This document shows, piece after piece, positions 45,444-53,712 of a stretch of 64,000 nt of DNA. Position 1 is the stretch's first letter, and each line of letters begins with the position of its first letter. The stretch covers positions 62,001 to 126,000 of the forward strand of contig JAEANN010000042.1 in the NCBI GenBank assembly GCA_016841965.1, in the 5' to 3' direction. This stretch comes from Candidatus Roseilinea mizusawaensis (lineage in GTDB: Bacteria > Chloroflexota > Anaerolineae > J036 > Brachytrichaceae). Below the pieces are notes generated by a model, which did no database searches, had not been told where the DNA came from, and saw nothing but the letters and a program-made list of their open reading frames with translations. Both the position numbers and the translations under genes were made by a program.

Positions 45444-45472
45444 CTGAGGCAGGGATTCACTCCCTGCCTCAG
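45444..45472. terminator. Strong hairpin between convergent genes
   Basis: CTGAGGCAGGGA (45444-45455) and TCCCTGCCTCAG (45461-45472) form a perfect 12-bp stem with a 5-nt loop. No T-run follows on either strand, but the position between the ends of the desaturase and AIM24-like genes fits a shared terminator. Confidence 0.7.
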
Positions 45473-45513
45473 AATATGCGCTCGTCTAATCGGCGCGCTC
45501 ACCCTACACGATG

Positions 45514-46314
45514 TCACCCCCCCAGATTGATGCTGAGGCCCTGCTTGCTGCCTTCGGCGCGCGGCAAGTATTCGGCAATGGCGCCGGCCAGCTTCGACAT
45601 CGGCATCGTTTGCAGCCAGACCCGTCCCGGCCCGGTCAGCGTGGCAAACAACAACCCTTCGCCGCCGAACAAAATATTCTTGAACCCCTTCACCATCTCC
45701 ACGGTGAAGTTGACCGTCGGCTCGAACATCGCCACGTGACCGGTGTCTACTTTCAGCCGCTCGCCGGCTGCCAGCGTGTACTCGACCACCTCGCCGTCCA
45801 GCGCCACAAACACAGTGCCTGGGCCGTCAAAGCGCTGCATCAGGATGCCTTCACCGCCGAAGAATGCGCCAAATTTTTTCTGGAATTGCACCGCCATGTT
45901 AACGCTCTTTTCGGCGACCAGGAACGAGTCGCGCTGTGTCACGATCGATTGTCCTTGCGCTAGATTGATCGGGATGATTTTGCCGGGGAATTCGCTGCTG
46001 AAGGCGATCATGGCATTGTCGCGCTCGGCCGTGAAGTTGGCGACGAACAAGGATTCGCCGGTGAAGACACGGCCCAGGATGCCGCCCAATCCACCCCGCA
46101 TGTTGGTATCCATCTGGATGCCGTCCTGCATCCACGAGAGCGCCCCGGTTTCGGTATAGACGGTCTGGCCGGCCCGCAGTTGCATCACCACGACCTGCAT
46201 CGTCGAGCCTAACACTTTGTACGATGCTCCGCCCATTGTGGCGCCGCTCAACGCCACAGATGGATCAGGCAAATCAAGGCGCTGGCCGGCAACATTGGTA
46301 AATGCTTCTGTCAT
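45514..46314 (-). CDS. AIM24/TIGR00266-family protein
   Basis: The 266-aa soluble protein has the repeated beta-rich fold of this family: VYTETGALSWMQDGIQMDT, then GGLGGILGRVFTGESLFVANF and GKIIPINLAQGQSIVTQRDSF (each seen in part), ending NFTVEMVKGFKNILFGGEGLLFATLTGPG in pieces. The family is widespread and named after a yeast mitochondrial protein; its molecular function is unknown. AGGAG lies 8 nt before ATG 46314. Confidence 0.9.
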   Translation of the reverse strand: MTEAFTNVAGQRLDLPDPSVALSGATMGGASYKVLGSTMQVVVMQLRAGQTVYTETGALSWMQDGIQMDTNMRGGLGGILGRVFTGESLFVANFTAERDNAMIAFSSEFPGKIIPINLAQGQSIVTQRDSFLVAEKSVNMAVQFQKKFGAFFGGEGILMQRFDGPGTVFVALDGEVVEYTLAAGERLKVDTGHVAMFEPTVNFTVEMVKGFKNILFGGEGLLFATLTGPGRVWLQTMPMSKLAGAIAEYLPRAEGSKQGLSINLGG

Positions 46315-46434
46315 TTGTTCTGCTCCTATTCTGTTCCTCCAAATTGCGATGCGCTACGCGTGGCAACCTGAAGATAGCTATCAGCATGCTTGCCGTCTGA
46401 CACGTGCCCGACAAATACCCGACAGGCGCTGCTG

Positions 46435-47061
46435 CTACATATCTTGGCGTCCTTCAAGCGCACGGCTGAGGGTAATCTCGTCGGCGTACTCCAAATCGCC
46501 GCCGACAGGCAGGCCCCGCGCCAGGCGCGTAACGCGCACCCCCGCGCCGGCCAGCTTGCGCTGAATGAACGAGGCGGTGTTCTCGCCTTCGAGTGTGGGA
46601 TTGGTGGCCAGAATGACTTCGCGCACCGGCTGTCTTGTCGCATTGGCCTTGTCGATGCGCGCCAACAATTCGCGCAGGCGCAGATCATCCGGCCCAACGC
46701 CATTCATCGGCGAAATCACGCCATGCAGCACATGGTAAACGCCGGTGAAACTACGCGAACGCTCGATGGCTACAACATCCAGCGGCTCTTCCACGACGCA
46801 GATCAGGCTATGATCACGGGCCGGGTCGCTGCAAATCTCGCATGGGTCGCGCTCGGTGATATTGAGACAGACCGAGCATAGCCGGGTGAGCGTCTTCAAG
46901 TCGCGCAGTGCATCTGCCAACGTAAGCGAGACCTCGGACGGAGCGCGCAGCAAATAGTAGGTTAGCCGCGAGGCCGACTTTGGCCCAATACCCGGCAGTT
47001 GCGCAAAGGCGTCAATTAACCGCACCACCGAGGGGGGCAGGGTTCTGTTAGGAGTAGTCAT
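46435..47061 (-). CDS. recR: Recombination protein RecR
   Basis: This 208-aa protein works with RecF/RecO in gap repair. The helix-hairpin-helix region is LIDAFAQLPGIGPKSASRL. The four-Cys zinc finger is CSVCLNITERDPCEIC, and the Toprim domain starts LICVVEEPLDVVAIE. LPVGGDLEYADEITLSRAL is the C-terminal signature. ATG 47061 is preferred over 47076; neither has a good ribosome-binding site. The order dnaX-ybaB-recR is the common bacterial arrangement. Confidence 0.95.
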   Translation of the reverse strand: MTTPNRTLPPSVVRLIDAFAQLPGIGPKSASRLTYYLLRAPSEVSLTLADALRDLKTLTRLCSVCLNITERDPCEICSDPARDHSLICVVEEPLDVVAIERSRSFTGVYHVLHGVISPMNGVGPDDLRLRELLARIDKANATRQPVREVILATNPTLEGENTASFIQRKLAGAGVRVTRLARGLPVGGDLEYADEITLSRALEGRQDM

Positions 47062-47150
47062 GCTTTCAGGGCGCATCCAGGGGCGCGGTGCGTCAATTGC
47101 ATCCCGTGCATCCCGACCCGATAGTCTTTAGGCGCCTGTGACGCGAGCAC

Positions 47151-47504
47151 TCACATTAACCCCGGAATGTTCAAGCCGCCGGTAATCGCTTCAAGCCGCT
47201 GGGCAGAATGTGTCTGCGAGGCGAGGATCGCCTCGTTCACCGCAGCAACCAGCGCATCTTCCAGCATGCCCGTGTCATTCGGGTCAACCAGGCTGGGGTC
47301 GATCTTGATGCTTTGCAGGCGCTGATGGCCGGTGATGGCAATGGTGATGGCGCCGCCGGCGGCCGTAACATTGATGATCTCATTCTCCAGCTCTTCTTGC
47401 GTCTTGCGCATTTCTTCCTGTATTTTCTGTAGCTTGCCCAGCATGTCCGCCTGTGGATTGGCCGGCCCGCGCGGGGTCCAGTCTGCTCGTCGTCCTTTTG
47501 CCAT
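47151..47504 (-). CDS. YbaB/EbfC nucleoid-associated protein
   Basis: This 117-aa DNA-binding protein has a helix LGKLQKIQEEMRKTQEELEN, a beta sheet with VTAAGGAITIAITGHQRLQSIKID in pieces, and a final helix. YbaB proteins form dimers that coat DNA. Start ATG 47504 (MAKGRRADW) has AGAGGA about 7 nt upstream; a longer frame from 47558 is less likely. It sits between dnaX and recR, as in many bacteria. Confidence 0.93.
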   Translation of the reverse strand: MAKGRRADWTPRGPANPQADMLGKLQKIQEEMRKTQEELENEIINVTAAGGAITIAITGHQRLQSIKIDPSLVDPNDTGMLEDALVAAVNEAILASQTHSAQRLEAITGGLNIPGLM

Positions 47505-47538
47505 TGTGTTTCCTCTCCGTCTCTGTATCTGTGTATCG

Positions 47539-47594
47539 TTGTCGATTGCTATCGTCAATCGTCAAATCCAAAATCTCCAAATCCAAAATCGCGA
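47539..47594. repeat. AT-rich dispersed intergenic repeat
   Basis: The minus strand reads GATTTTGGATTTGGAGATT followed by TTGGATTTGACGATTGACGA. Similar blocks with GATTTAGGATT and GACGATTG lie at 13061-13100, and GATTTTAGATT with TTTTGGATTG at 19069-19098. All three are between genes. Simple repeats of this type are known from several Chloroflexota and cyanobacteria. Confidence 0.55.
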
Positions 47595-49250
47595 TCACCC
47601 TTCGCGCACCCGGCCGCCCAAACGTTGGGCCGCCTTCACGAGCGGATCCTCGCCGGGGTCCGGCTCGGGCTGCTGGGCCGAAGATACTACCAGGCTGTAC
47701 TTGCCATTCAGCAGCCGATTGAGGGCATTCACCACGGCCAGTTTGTTTTTGGGGTCTTCCAGGCGCGTCTTGAACAAGTCATGATCGGCCTGGATGCGCA
47801 CCACGTCGCCCTCGATTGCCTGAGGCCGGCACGAACGCAACAGCGCCGCCGCCGGCTTGTTGGTGGCGTTCACCTCCTGGATCAACTGCTTCCAGCACGC
47901 CCGCAGCATGTCGAGACTGGATTCACCCGCCCGGCCAATTTTGTCTGCGCTTTCGGCGGGGCTTGCCGGTGTAGCGGACGGGACAACCGATCGCGCAGGC
48001 TCGGCCGGTGTGGTCGGCCGGCCAGAGTCACCCGGCGCTGTCTTGTCTGGCTGTGGGGCAGGCGGGCGTGGCGTGGGGCGCGCGGCCACATGCGGCGGCG
48101 CTGCCTGCTGTTCACGCGCTTGGGGTGCGAGTGCGCTATCACGCATCTCCTCTGCCACATCTGCCGTGGCGATTACGCATTCCAGCAATGCCAGTTCCAG
48201 CGCCAGTTGGGCGTCGATATTGCCGCGCATATCGTTCATAGCTGCGCTGAAGGCGCGGATGGCGCGCACGATCATGCCGGCGCTCATACCAGTGGCAAAG
48301 TCTGCCAGCTCTGCGCGCTCTGCTTCGCTCAGATCGGCCTGGCCGGCCCGCGACTCTTGCGGGGTGAGTCTGACCTGCAAAATGGCGCGCAGATAGTCCA
48401 CCATCTGGCGGGCCAGTTGGCGTGCGTCGGCGCCCTGGTCGATAGCCGACTGAATGGCATCCAGCCCGCCGGCCGGGTTGCGCCGCATCACTGCTTCCAT
48501 CACGCCGCGCACGGTCGCCGCGTCGGTGGCGCCCAACGCCTCGCGCACGTCGTCGGCGGTGATGCGCATCGAGCTGGAGGATGCCAGTTGATCGAGCAAA
48601 CTGATGGCGTCGCGCATGGCGCCGGTGGCCTGACGCGCAATCAGGGTGAGCGCGTGATCGTCTGCCTCGATCCCCTCGGCCTGGCAAATCTCGCGCAAAC
48701 GCCCAACGATGAGCCGCACCGGCACGCGCTTGAAGTTGAAGCGCTGGCAGCGCGAGAGCACTGTGGCCGGAATTTTCTGTGGGTCTGTGGTGGCAAGGAT
48801 GAACACCACATGCGGCGGCGGCTCTTCCAGCGTTTTCAGCAGCGCGTTGAACGCCGACACAGAGAGCATGTGCACTTCGTCGATGATGTAGACCTTGTAG
48901 CGCAACTCGTTCGGCTGAAAGACCACCTTATCGATGATCTCGCGCATCTTTTCGACCTGCGTATGCGTGGCTGCGTCAAACTCGATCACGTCGAGCGCCC
49001 GGCCTTCGCCGATCGCCTCGGCCAGTTGGGCTGTATGCGGACTGGCCGGATCAAGCCCTTGCAGGTTGATCTCTTTGGCCAGAATGCGGGCTGTCGTGGT
49101 CTTGCCGCATCCACGCGAGCCGACAAACAGATAGGCGTGGCCGACTCGGCCACTCGCAATCTGGTTCTTGAGTGTTACCGTGACGTGCTCCTGACCAACC
49201 ACTTCGTCGAAGGACTGAGGACGCCACTTGCGGTAAAGTGCTTGTGCCAC
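47595..49250 (-). CDS. dnaX: DNA polymerase III gamma/tau subunit, zinc cysteines absent
   Basis: This about 551-aa clamp-loader ATPase begins ALYRKWRPQSFDEVVGQEH. Walker A is GSRGCGKTTTARILAKEI, Walker B is IIDEVHML, and the sensor region is TTDPQKIPATVLSRCQRF. The four-Cys zinc module that normally follows Walker A is missing: the sequence runs INLQGLDPASPHTAQL without Cys. A Pro/Ala-rich linker and a tau-like C-terminal domain follow. GTG 49250 matches family starts; ATG 49289 is an alternative. It heads the dnaX-ybaB-recR group. Confidence 0.93.
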   Translation of the reverse strand: MAQALYRKWRPQSFDEVVGQEHVTVTLKNQIASGRVGHAYLFVGSRGCGKTTTARILAKEINLQGLDPASPHTAQLAEAIGEGRALDVIEFDAATHTQVEKMREIIDKVVFQPNELRYKVYIIDEVHMLSVSAFNALLKTLEEPPPHVVFILATTDPQKIPATVLSRCQRFNFKRVPVRLIVGRLREICQAEGIEADDHALTLIARQATGAMRDAISLLDQLASSSSMRITADDVREALGATDAATVRGVMEAVMRRNPAGGLDAIQSAIDQGADARQLARQMVDYLRAILQVRLTPQESRAGQADLSEAERAELADFATGMSAGMIVRAIRAFSAAMNDMRGNIDAQLALELALLECVIATADVAEEMRDSALAPQAREQQAAPPHVAARPTPRPPAPQPDKTAPGDSGRPTTPAEPARSVVPSATPASPAESADKIGRAGESSLDMLRACWKQLIQEVNATNKPAAALLRSCRPQAIEGDVVRIQADHDLFKTRLEDPKNKLAVVNALNRLLNGKYSLVVSSAQQPEPDPGEDPLVKAAQRLGGRVREG

Positions 49251-49335
49251 AGCGTACGCGCCTATAGGGTCATTTGGCCGTTTGATCATTCGGCCATGCG
49301 CGCTTGTGCAACACATGACCGAATGAGGCATGAAC

Positions 49336-50829
49336 TCAGTACACCGGCAGGGATGGATCGACTTCCCGCGCCCAGGCAAGAATACCACCCTTGACGTTCT
49401 TCACTTTCTTAAAGCCCATCTGGCGCAGAAAGAGCACGGCGTCGGCGCTGCGCGCGCCGCTGCGACAATGAACAAGGATTTCATCGGTCTGGCTCAACTC
49501 ACCCAGCCGGCTGGGCAGTTCGCCTTTGGGAATCAGGCGGGCAGCCGGAAGGTGGGCGATCTCCCACTCCTGCGGCTCGCGCACGTCGATCAGGATTGCA
49601 CCCGGCAGGCCGGCTGCAATCCGATCGCGCAGTTCGGTCACCGTGATCTCGGGCACATCGGGCCGCGAAGCAGATTGGCCGGTCGAGTCTGGATCAATGG
49701 CCGGCATGCCGCAAAACGCCTCATAGTCGATCAGCGCATGAATGGTGCGATGCGCGCCGCAGATGGGGCAGTCGGGGTCTTTGCGCAACTTCAACTCGCG
49801 GAAGCGCATGTCGAGCGCGTCGTACAACATCAGTCGGCCCACCAGCGGCTCGCCGATGCCGGCAATCAGCTTGATCGCCTCGGTGGCCTGAATGACCCCG
49901 ATGACCCCCGGCAGCACGCCCAGCACGCCACCCTCGGCGCACGAAGGCACCAAACCGGGTGGAGGCGGCTCGGGATACAGACAACGGTAGCAAGGCCCAC
50001 GCGCTGCCCAGAACACAGAAGCCTGCCCTTCGAAACGAAAGATGCTACCGTACACATTCGGTTTACCCAGCAGCACACAGGCATCATTGACCAGATAGCG
50101 CGTGGGGAAGTTGTCTGTGCCATCCACAATCACATCGTAGTCGGCAAATAGACGCAGCGCGTTCTGACTGGTTAACGGCTCCTCGAAGCCATCGACGCGA
50201 ATGAACGGATTGATGTCGAGCAAGCGGGCCTTGGCGCTCTCCAGCTTGGGTTTGCCGACTGCGCTTTGGCCGTGAATGATCTGCCGTTGCAGGTTTGACT
50301 CGCTAACTGTGTCGAAATCAACGATGCCGATGCGTCCCACGCCAGCAGCAGCCAGATACATGGCCGCCGGCGAGCCAAGCCCGCCCGCTCCCACCAGCAG
50401 CACGCTGCCGGCCTTCAACTTTTTCTGCCCCTGCATGCCCACTTCGGGCATGATGAGATGACGCGAATAGCGCCGGATCTCAGCGTTCGAGAGTCTTACC
50501 TCTTCCCTGGCGCCTTCAGCTTCATCGTCGTGCTCGTGCGCCAGAGCAATAGTGGGGCGGCCGCCGGCCACGCTCGGCACGATGCTCAACTGTGCCCCGT
50601 CCGGCACGGGCGTCTCGAAGCCTTGCAGATGGCGCACGTCTTCGTCTCCAAGATATACGTTGACAAACGAGCGCAGTTTGCCTGCGTCGTTGAATAGATG
50701 CCGCTTCAGATCGGGATAGCGATACACCAGCGAGGCCAGCACGCTGTCCACAGTCCCCGCTTCTGCCGTCACTTCTTTGCTGCCGCCGACATAGGGCCGT
50801 AGCGGCGTGGGTATGCGAATCGTTACCAT
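49336..50829 (-). CDS. CysO-MoeZ fusion: ubiquitin-like carrier + E1-like adenylyltransferase + rhodanese
   Basis: Three parts are fused in 497 aa. Residues 1-90 match the sulfur carrier CysO (IPTPLRPYVGGSKEV, LRSFVNVYLGDEDVR, ending VPSVAGG), with the di-Gly at 89-90 now internal. Residues 110-375 form a ThiF/MoeB-type E1 domain: GAGGLGSP at 147, Asp239 in DGTDN, zinc Cys 280/283/354/357, and the likely catalytic Cys297 in GLVPSCAEGG. Residues about 392-497 are a rhodanese with active Cys455 in HCRSGAR. The protein should adenylate and sulfurylate carrier C-termini for cysteine or cofactor synthesis. A TATCCT box lies 7 nt before ATG 50829. Confidence 0.92.
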   Translation of the reverse strand: MVTIRIPTPLRPYVGGSKEVTAEAGTVDSVLASLVYRYPDLKRHLFNDAGKLRSFVNVYLGDEDVRHLQGFETPVPDGAQLSIVPSVAGGRPTIALAHEHDDEAEGAREEVRLSNAEIRRYSRHLIMPEVGMQGQKKLKAGSVLLVGAGGLGSPAAMYLAAAGVGRIGIVDFDTVSESNLQRQIIHGQSAVGKPKLESAKARLLDINPFIRVDGFEEPLTSQNALRLFADYDVIVDGTDNFPTRYLVNDACVLLGKPNVYGSIFRFEGQASVFWAARGPCYRCLYPEPPPPGLVPSCAEGGVLGVLPGVIGVIQATEAIKLIAGIGEPLVGRLMLYDALDMRFRELKLRKDPDCPICGAHRTIHALIDYEAFCGMPAIDPDSTGQSASRPDVPEITVTELRDRIAAGLPGAILIDVREPQEWEIAHLPAARLIPKGELPSRLGELSQTDEILVHCRSGARSADAVLFLRQMGFKKVKNVKGGILAWAREVDPSLPVY

Positions 50830-50916
50830 GCGCGCAAGGATACCTTACCTTGTTGAGGAAGCTGAGCATCAGACACAAGACGGGCACATCCGCCACCTGC
50901 TGTCATCGGGAGCCGG

Positions 50917-53058
50917 TCAGACAATGTCGCCTTTAACAGCGCGCCGGGGACAAACAATGCGCGCCACGACAACGGTGCCCCGGTCGGGCGTGCTGTCAAT
51001 TGTCAGCGTCCCGCCGAGCTTTTCGATCCGCTCGCGCATCGATTTGAGGCCGAGATGGCCGGGGAAATCGCCCGCGGGGTCGAAGCCGACGCCATTGTCC
51101 CGCACCTGAAGCGTGACGCCGTCGCCATCGTTTGTCAGACGGATAGATGCCTGCGTTGCTCTGGCATGTTTGACGATGTTGTGCAACGCTTCCTGAGCGA
51201 TGCGATAGAGCGCTTCTTTGCAGTCGAAAGATAAGTCCGGCTCTTCGCAGAACTCGGTCTCCACCGCGATATGGTGACGGGCCTGCATGGAGGCGCCATG
51301 CTTGGAGAGCGCGGCCACCAACCCCTCGTTGCGCAGCGATTCCGGGCGCAACTCAAAAATGAGCGCGCGCATCTCGGCCATGCCGGCCTCTGCAAGCTGC
51401 AACACATAGTCCAGGGGCTGGGCCAACCTTTGGCGCAACAAATTGCCTGGGACAGAATCCGCAGATGCAGCGCGCAGATCATCAGCCTGCGTGGTGTCGA
51501 GCAGGCGACGGGCTGTGCGCGCTCCCAGTGCAATACCATAGAGCGCCTGCGAGACCGAGTCGTGCAATTCACGGGCCAGCCGTTGGCGCTCTTGCAAGGC
51601 GGCAAGCTGTTGAGATTCTTGATACAGGCGCGCATTCTCGATGGCAATGGCGGCCTGGTTGGCGATGGCCAGCGCCACCGAGGCGTGTTGGGCAGTGTAA
51701 TAGCCGGCCTGACTGTGATCGAGGCTCAGCACGCCGATCATACGATCTTGCACCATCAGCGGAACGCCCATCCAGCATTGGATGTGGCTGAGCAGCGTGT
51801 CCATATTCTTGCCGGCAGACTGGCGAAACGCCCGGGCCAGCCGGTGATCGCCACGCACATCCGAAATAATCACCGGGGCGCGCAGGCGAAACACCTCTTC
51901 GATAGCAGGTGGCTTGGGCAGGCCCGGCGCCAGCATCTGCTCGCGCGGCAACGGCCCCTGGTAATCCAAACAGACCAGCCGACGATCCTGCAACAGGAAA
52001 ATGGCGCAACTGGTGTAATCGATCACCGACTTCAACCGATCTAGGATCAGGCCGAGCAGAGGCTCCAGCTCCAGCGTCGAAGCCATGTCGTGCGAGACCT
52101 GCAACAGGTTGGACAATTCGCGGGTGCGCTCTGCGACACGCCGCTCCAGTTGGCGCTCGCTCTCCTGAAGTTTCTGGCGGTTGACCTTGATACGTTCAAG
52201 CATGGTCTGGAAGCCGGTTAACAGCCGCCAGCCCTCGGTGCCGGGGCTGAATTGATCAAGCGGCACCGCCGGCACATCATCGGGATTGCGACTGACATGC
52301 TCGAACAAGCGCAGCAACGTGGCATACGAACGTGCGGTGGGCAGCAGCGTCATGAAGATAGCGAGGAAGATCAACACGGTCAAGCCAAGCGTGAGCACCA
52401 ACGCATTCAGAAAATAATTCTGGGTGCGCGCCTCGATGTCGCCGAGATACATGCCCGTCCCGATATAGCTATCCCATTCCGGAATGCCCACCACGTACGA
52501 GATCTTGCGTTGCGGGACAGTGCTGCCCGGCGGCGGGTAGTCATACTCCACATACCCCTCGCCAGACGGGCCTGTTGCTGCGCGAATCAGCTCCTGAGTG
52601 ATGTTCTTGCCACTGGCATCCAGCAGATCAAACTCATTGGCGCCTTCGCGCGGCGGGGTGTACGGCAACAGCCACACTTCGCCGTCATAGGTGCCCATAA
52701 ACAGATAGTTGACGCCGGCCTCGTCGGTGTAGGTCATGCGCTGGATCAGTTCACGCCCAATCATGCGCGCCTGCTCGGCGGATAACTGGCCGTCGCGTTG
52801 CCGCTGGCGCGTTGGCTCGACTACGCTCAAGGCGACCTGCACCAGCCGTTTCAGTTCCTGGCGCCGAAACTCGACTGTGCGATCAGCATAGCTGCGCGCG
52901 AAGAAGACGAACAGCACAACATAGCCAGCCAAAACCAGCAGCACGGCGATGGAGACACGCACCAGGCTGCTCTCGAACAGCGCCAGGAGCCGGGGGAGGC
53001 GATGCAATGGCATGACACACAGACAGGCGCCTGTCAGCGCAGGCGTCCGGGTCGTCAC
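50917..53058 (-). CDS. Sensor histidine kinase: Cache, GAF, HisKA_3
   Basis: This 713-aa membrane kinase has helices near residues 35-55 and 220-240 that bracket an extracytoplasmic Cache-type domain (TDEAGVNYLFMGTYDGEVWL, IPEWDSYIGTGMYLGDI). A coiled coil, a GAF domain (about 320-480), and the kinase core follow. The phosphorylated His is His499 in RLARELHDSVSQAL. The ATPase has N-box EALHNIVKHARAT and VRDNGVGFDP. The GTG start is 9 nt after the response regulator gene, so the two form one operon. The ligand is unknown. Confidence 0.92.
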   Translation of the reverse strand: MTTRTPALTGACLCVMPLHRLPRLLALFESSLVRVSIAVLLVLAGYVVLFVFFARSYADRTVEFRRQELKRLVQVALSVVEPTRQRQRDGQLSAEQARMIGRELIQRMTYTDEAGVNYLFMGTYDGEVWLLPYTPPREGANEFDLLDASGKNITQELIRAATGPSGEGYVEYDYPPPGSTVPQRKISYVVGIPEWDSYIGTGMYLGDIEARTQNYFLNALVLTLGLTVLIFLAIFMTLLPTARSYATLLRLFEHVSRNPDDVPAVPLDQFSPGTEGWRLLTGFQTMLERIKVNRQKLQESERQLERRVAERTRELSNLLQVSHDMASTLELEPLLGLILDRLKSVIDYTSCAIFLLQDRRLVCLDYQGPLPREQMLAPGLPKPPAIEEVFRLRAPVIISDVRGDHRLARAFRQSAGKNMDTLLSHIQCWMGVPLMVQDRMIGVLSLDHSQAGYYTAQHASVALAIANQAAIAIENARLYQESQQLAALQERQRLARELHDSVSQALYGIALGARTARRLLDTTQADDLRAASADSVPGNLLRQRLAQPLDYVLQLAEAGMAEMRALIFELRPESLRNEGLVAALSKHGASMQARHHIAVETEFCEEPDLSFDCKEALYRIAQEALHNIVKHARATQASIRLTNDGDGVTLQVRDNGVGFDPAGDFPGHLGLKSMRERIEKLGGTLTIDSTPDRGTVVVARIVCPRRAVKGDIV

Positions 53059-53067
53059 ATCCCGAAG

Positions 53068-53712
53068 TTACGCATTGACCGAGCCGGCGCTGACCAGCCC
53101 GATGCGCACTGCATAGAGCGCCGCTTGCGTCCGACTTTGCACGCCCAGTTTGGACAGAATGTTGCTGACGTGCGTCTTGACGGTCTTCTCACCGATGGTC
53201 AATGTGGCGGCAATCTCTTTATTCGACTGGCCTTGCGCCAACAGGCGCAACACTTCAGTCTCGCGCTCGGTGAGCATTTCCGGGCTGTCGGGCACGCGCA
53301 CCTCGCGCATCAGCCGCGCGGCAGCCTTGGGCGAAAGCTGCACCTGACCGGCAGCGGCAGCTTTGATGGCGCGGCACAATTCGTCCGCGCGGGTATCCTT
53401 GAGCATGTAGCCAATGGCGCCGGCTTTCACCGCGCCAATCACCGACGCATCTTCCAACACACTGGTCAGCGCAAGCACCTCAGTGTCGGGCAATTCCCGT
53501 CGGATCGCTCCGATCGCAGTAATGCCATCCATAACCGGCATCAGCAAATCCATCAGCACGACGTCGGGCTTCAACTCGTGGGCCTTTTTCACCGCTTCCG
53601 CGCCATCATCAGCCTCGCCAACAATTTCCAGCTCTGGGTCGAGCGACAGGAACATGCGCAAACCCTGGCGCACAACCATGTGATCGTCGGCGATCAAGAC
53701 ACGAATGGTCAT
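53068..53712 (-). CDS. NarL/LuxR-family response regulator
   Basis: This 214-aa regulator has a receiver domain with acidic pocket IADDH (Asp9, Asp10) and phosphorylated Asp55 in VVLMDLLMP. The LuxR-type helix-turn-helix at about 148-205 contains LTERETEVLRLLAQGQSNKEIA and IGEKTVKTHVSNILSKLGV in pieces. GGAGG precedes ATG 53712. It is the first gene of the pair and is the partner of the downstream kinase. Targets cannot be told. Confidence 0.95.
   Translation of the reverse strand: MTIRVLIADDHMVVRQGLRMFLSLDPELEIVGEADDGAEAVKKAHELKPDVVLMDLLMPVMDGITAIGAIRRELPDTEVLALTSVLEDASVIGAVKAGAIGYMLKDTRADELCRAIKAAAAGQVQLSPKAAARLMREVRVPDSPEMLTERETEVLRLLAQGQSNKEIAATLTIGEKTVKTHVSNILSKLGVQSRTQAALYAVRIGLVSAGSVNA

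Noticed and set aside
47625-49394. Long antisense ORF (589 codons) over dnaX
   Set aside because: A mirror frame of a GC-rich coding region; its His/Gly/Arg-rich translation has no domains, whereas the dnaX strand shows clear motifs.
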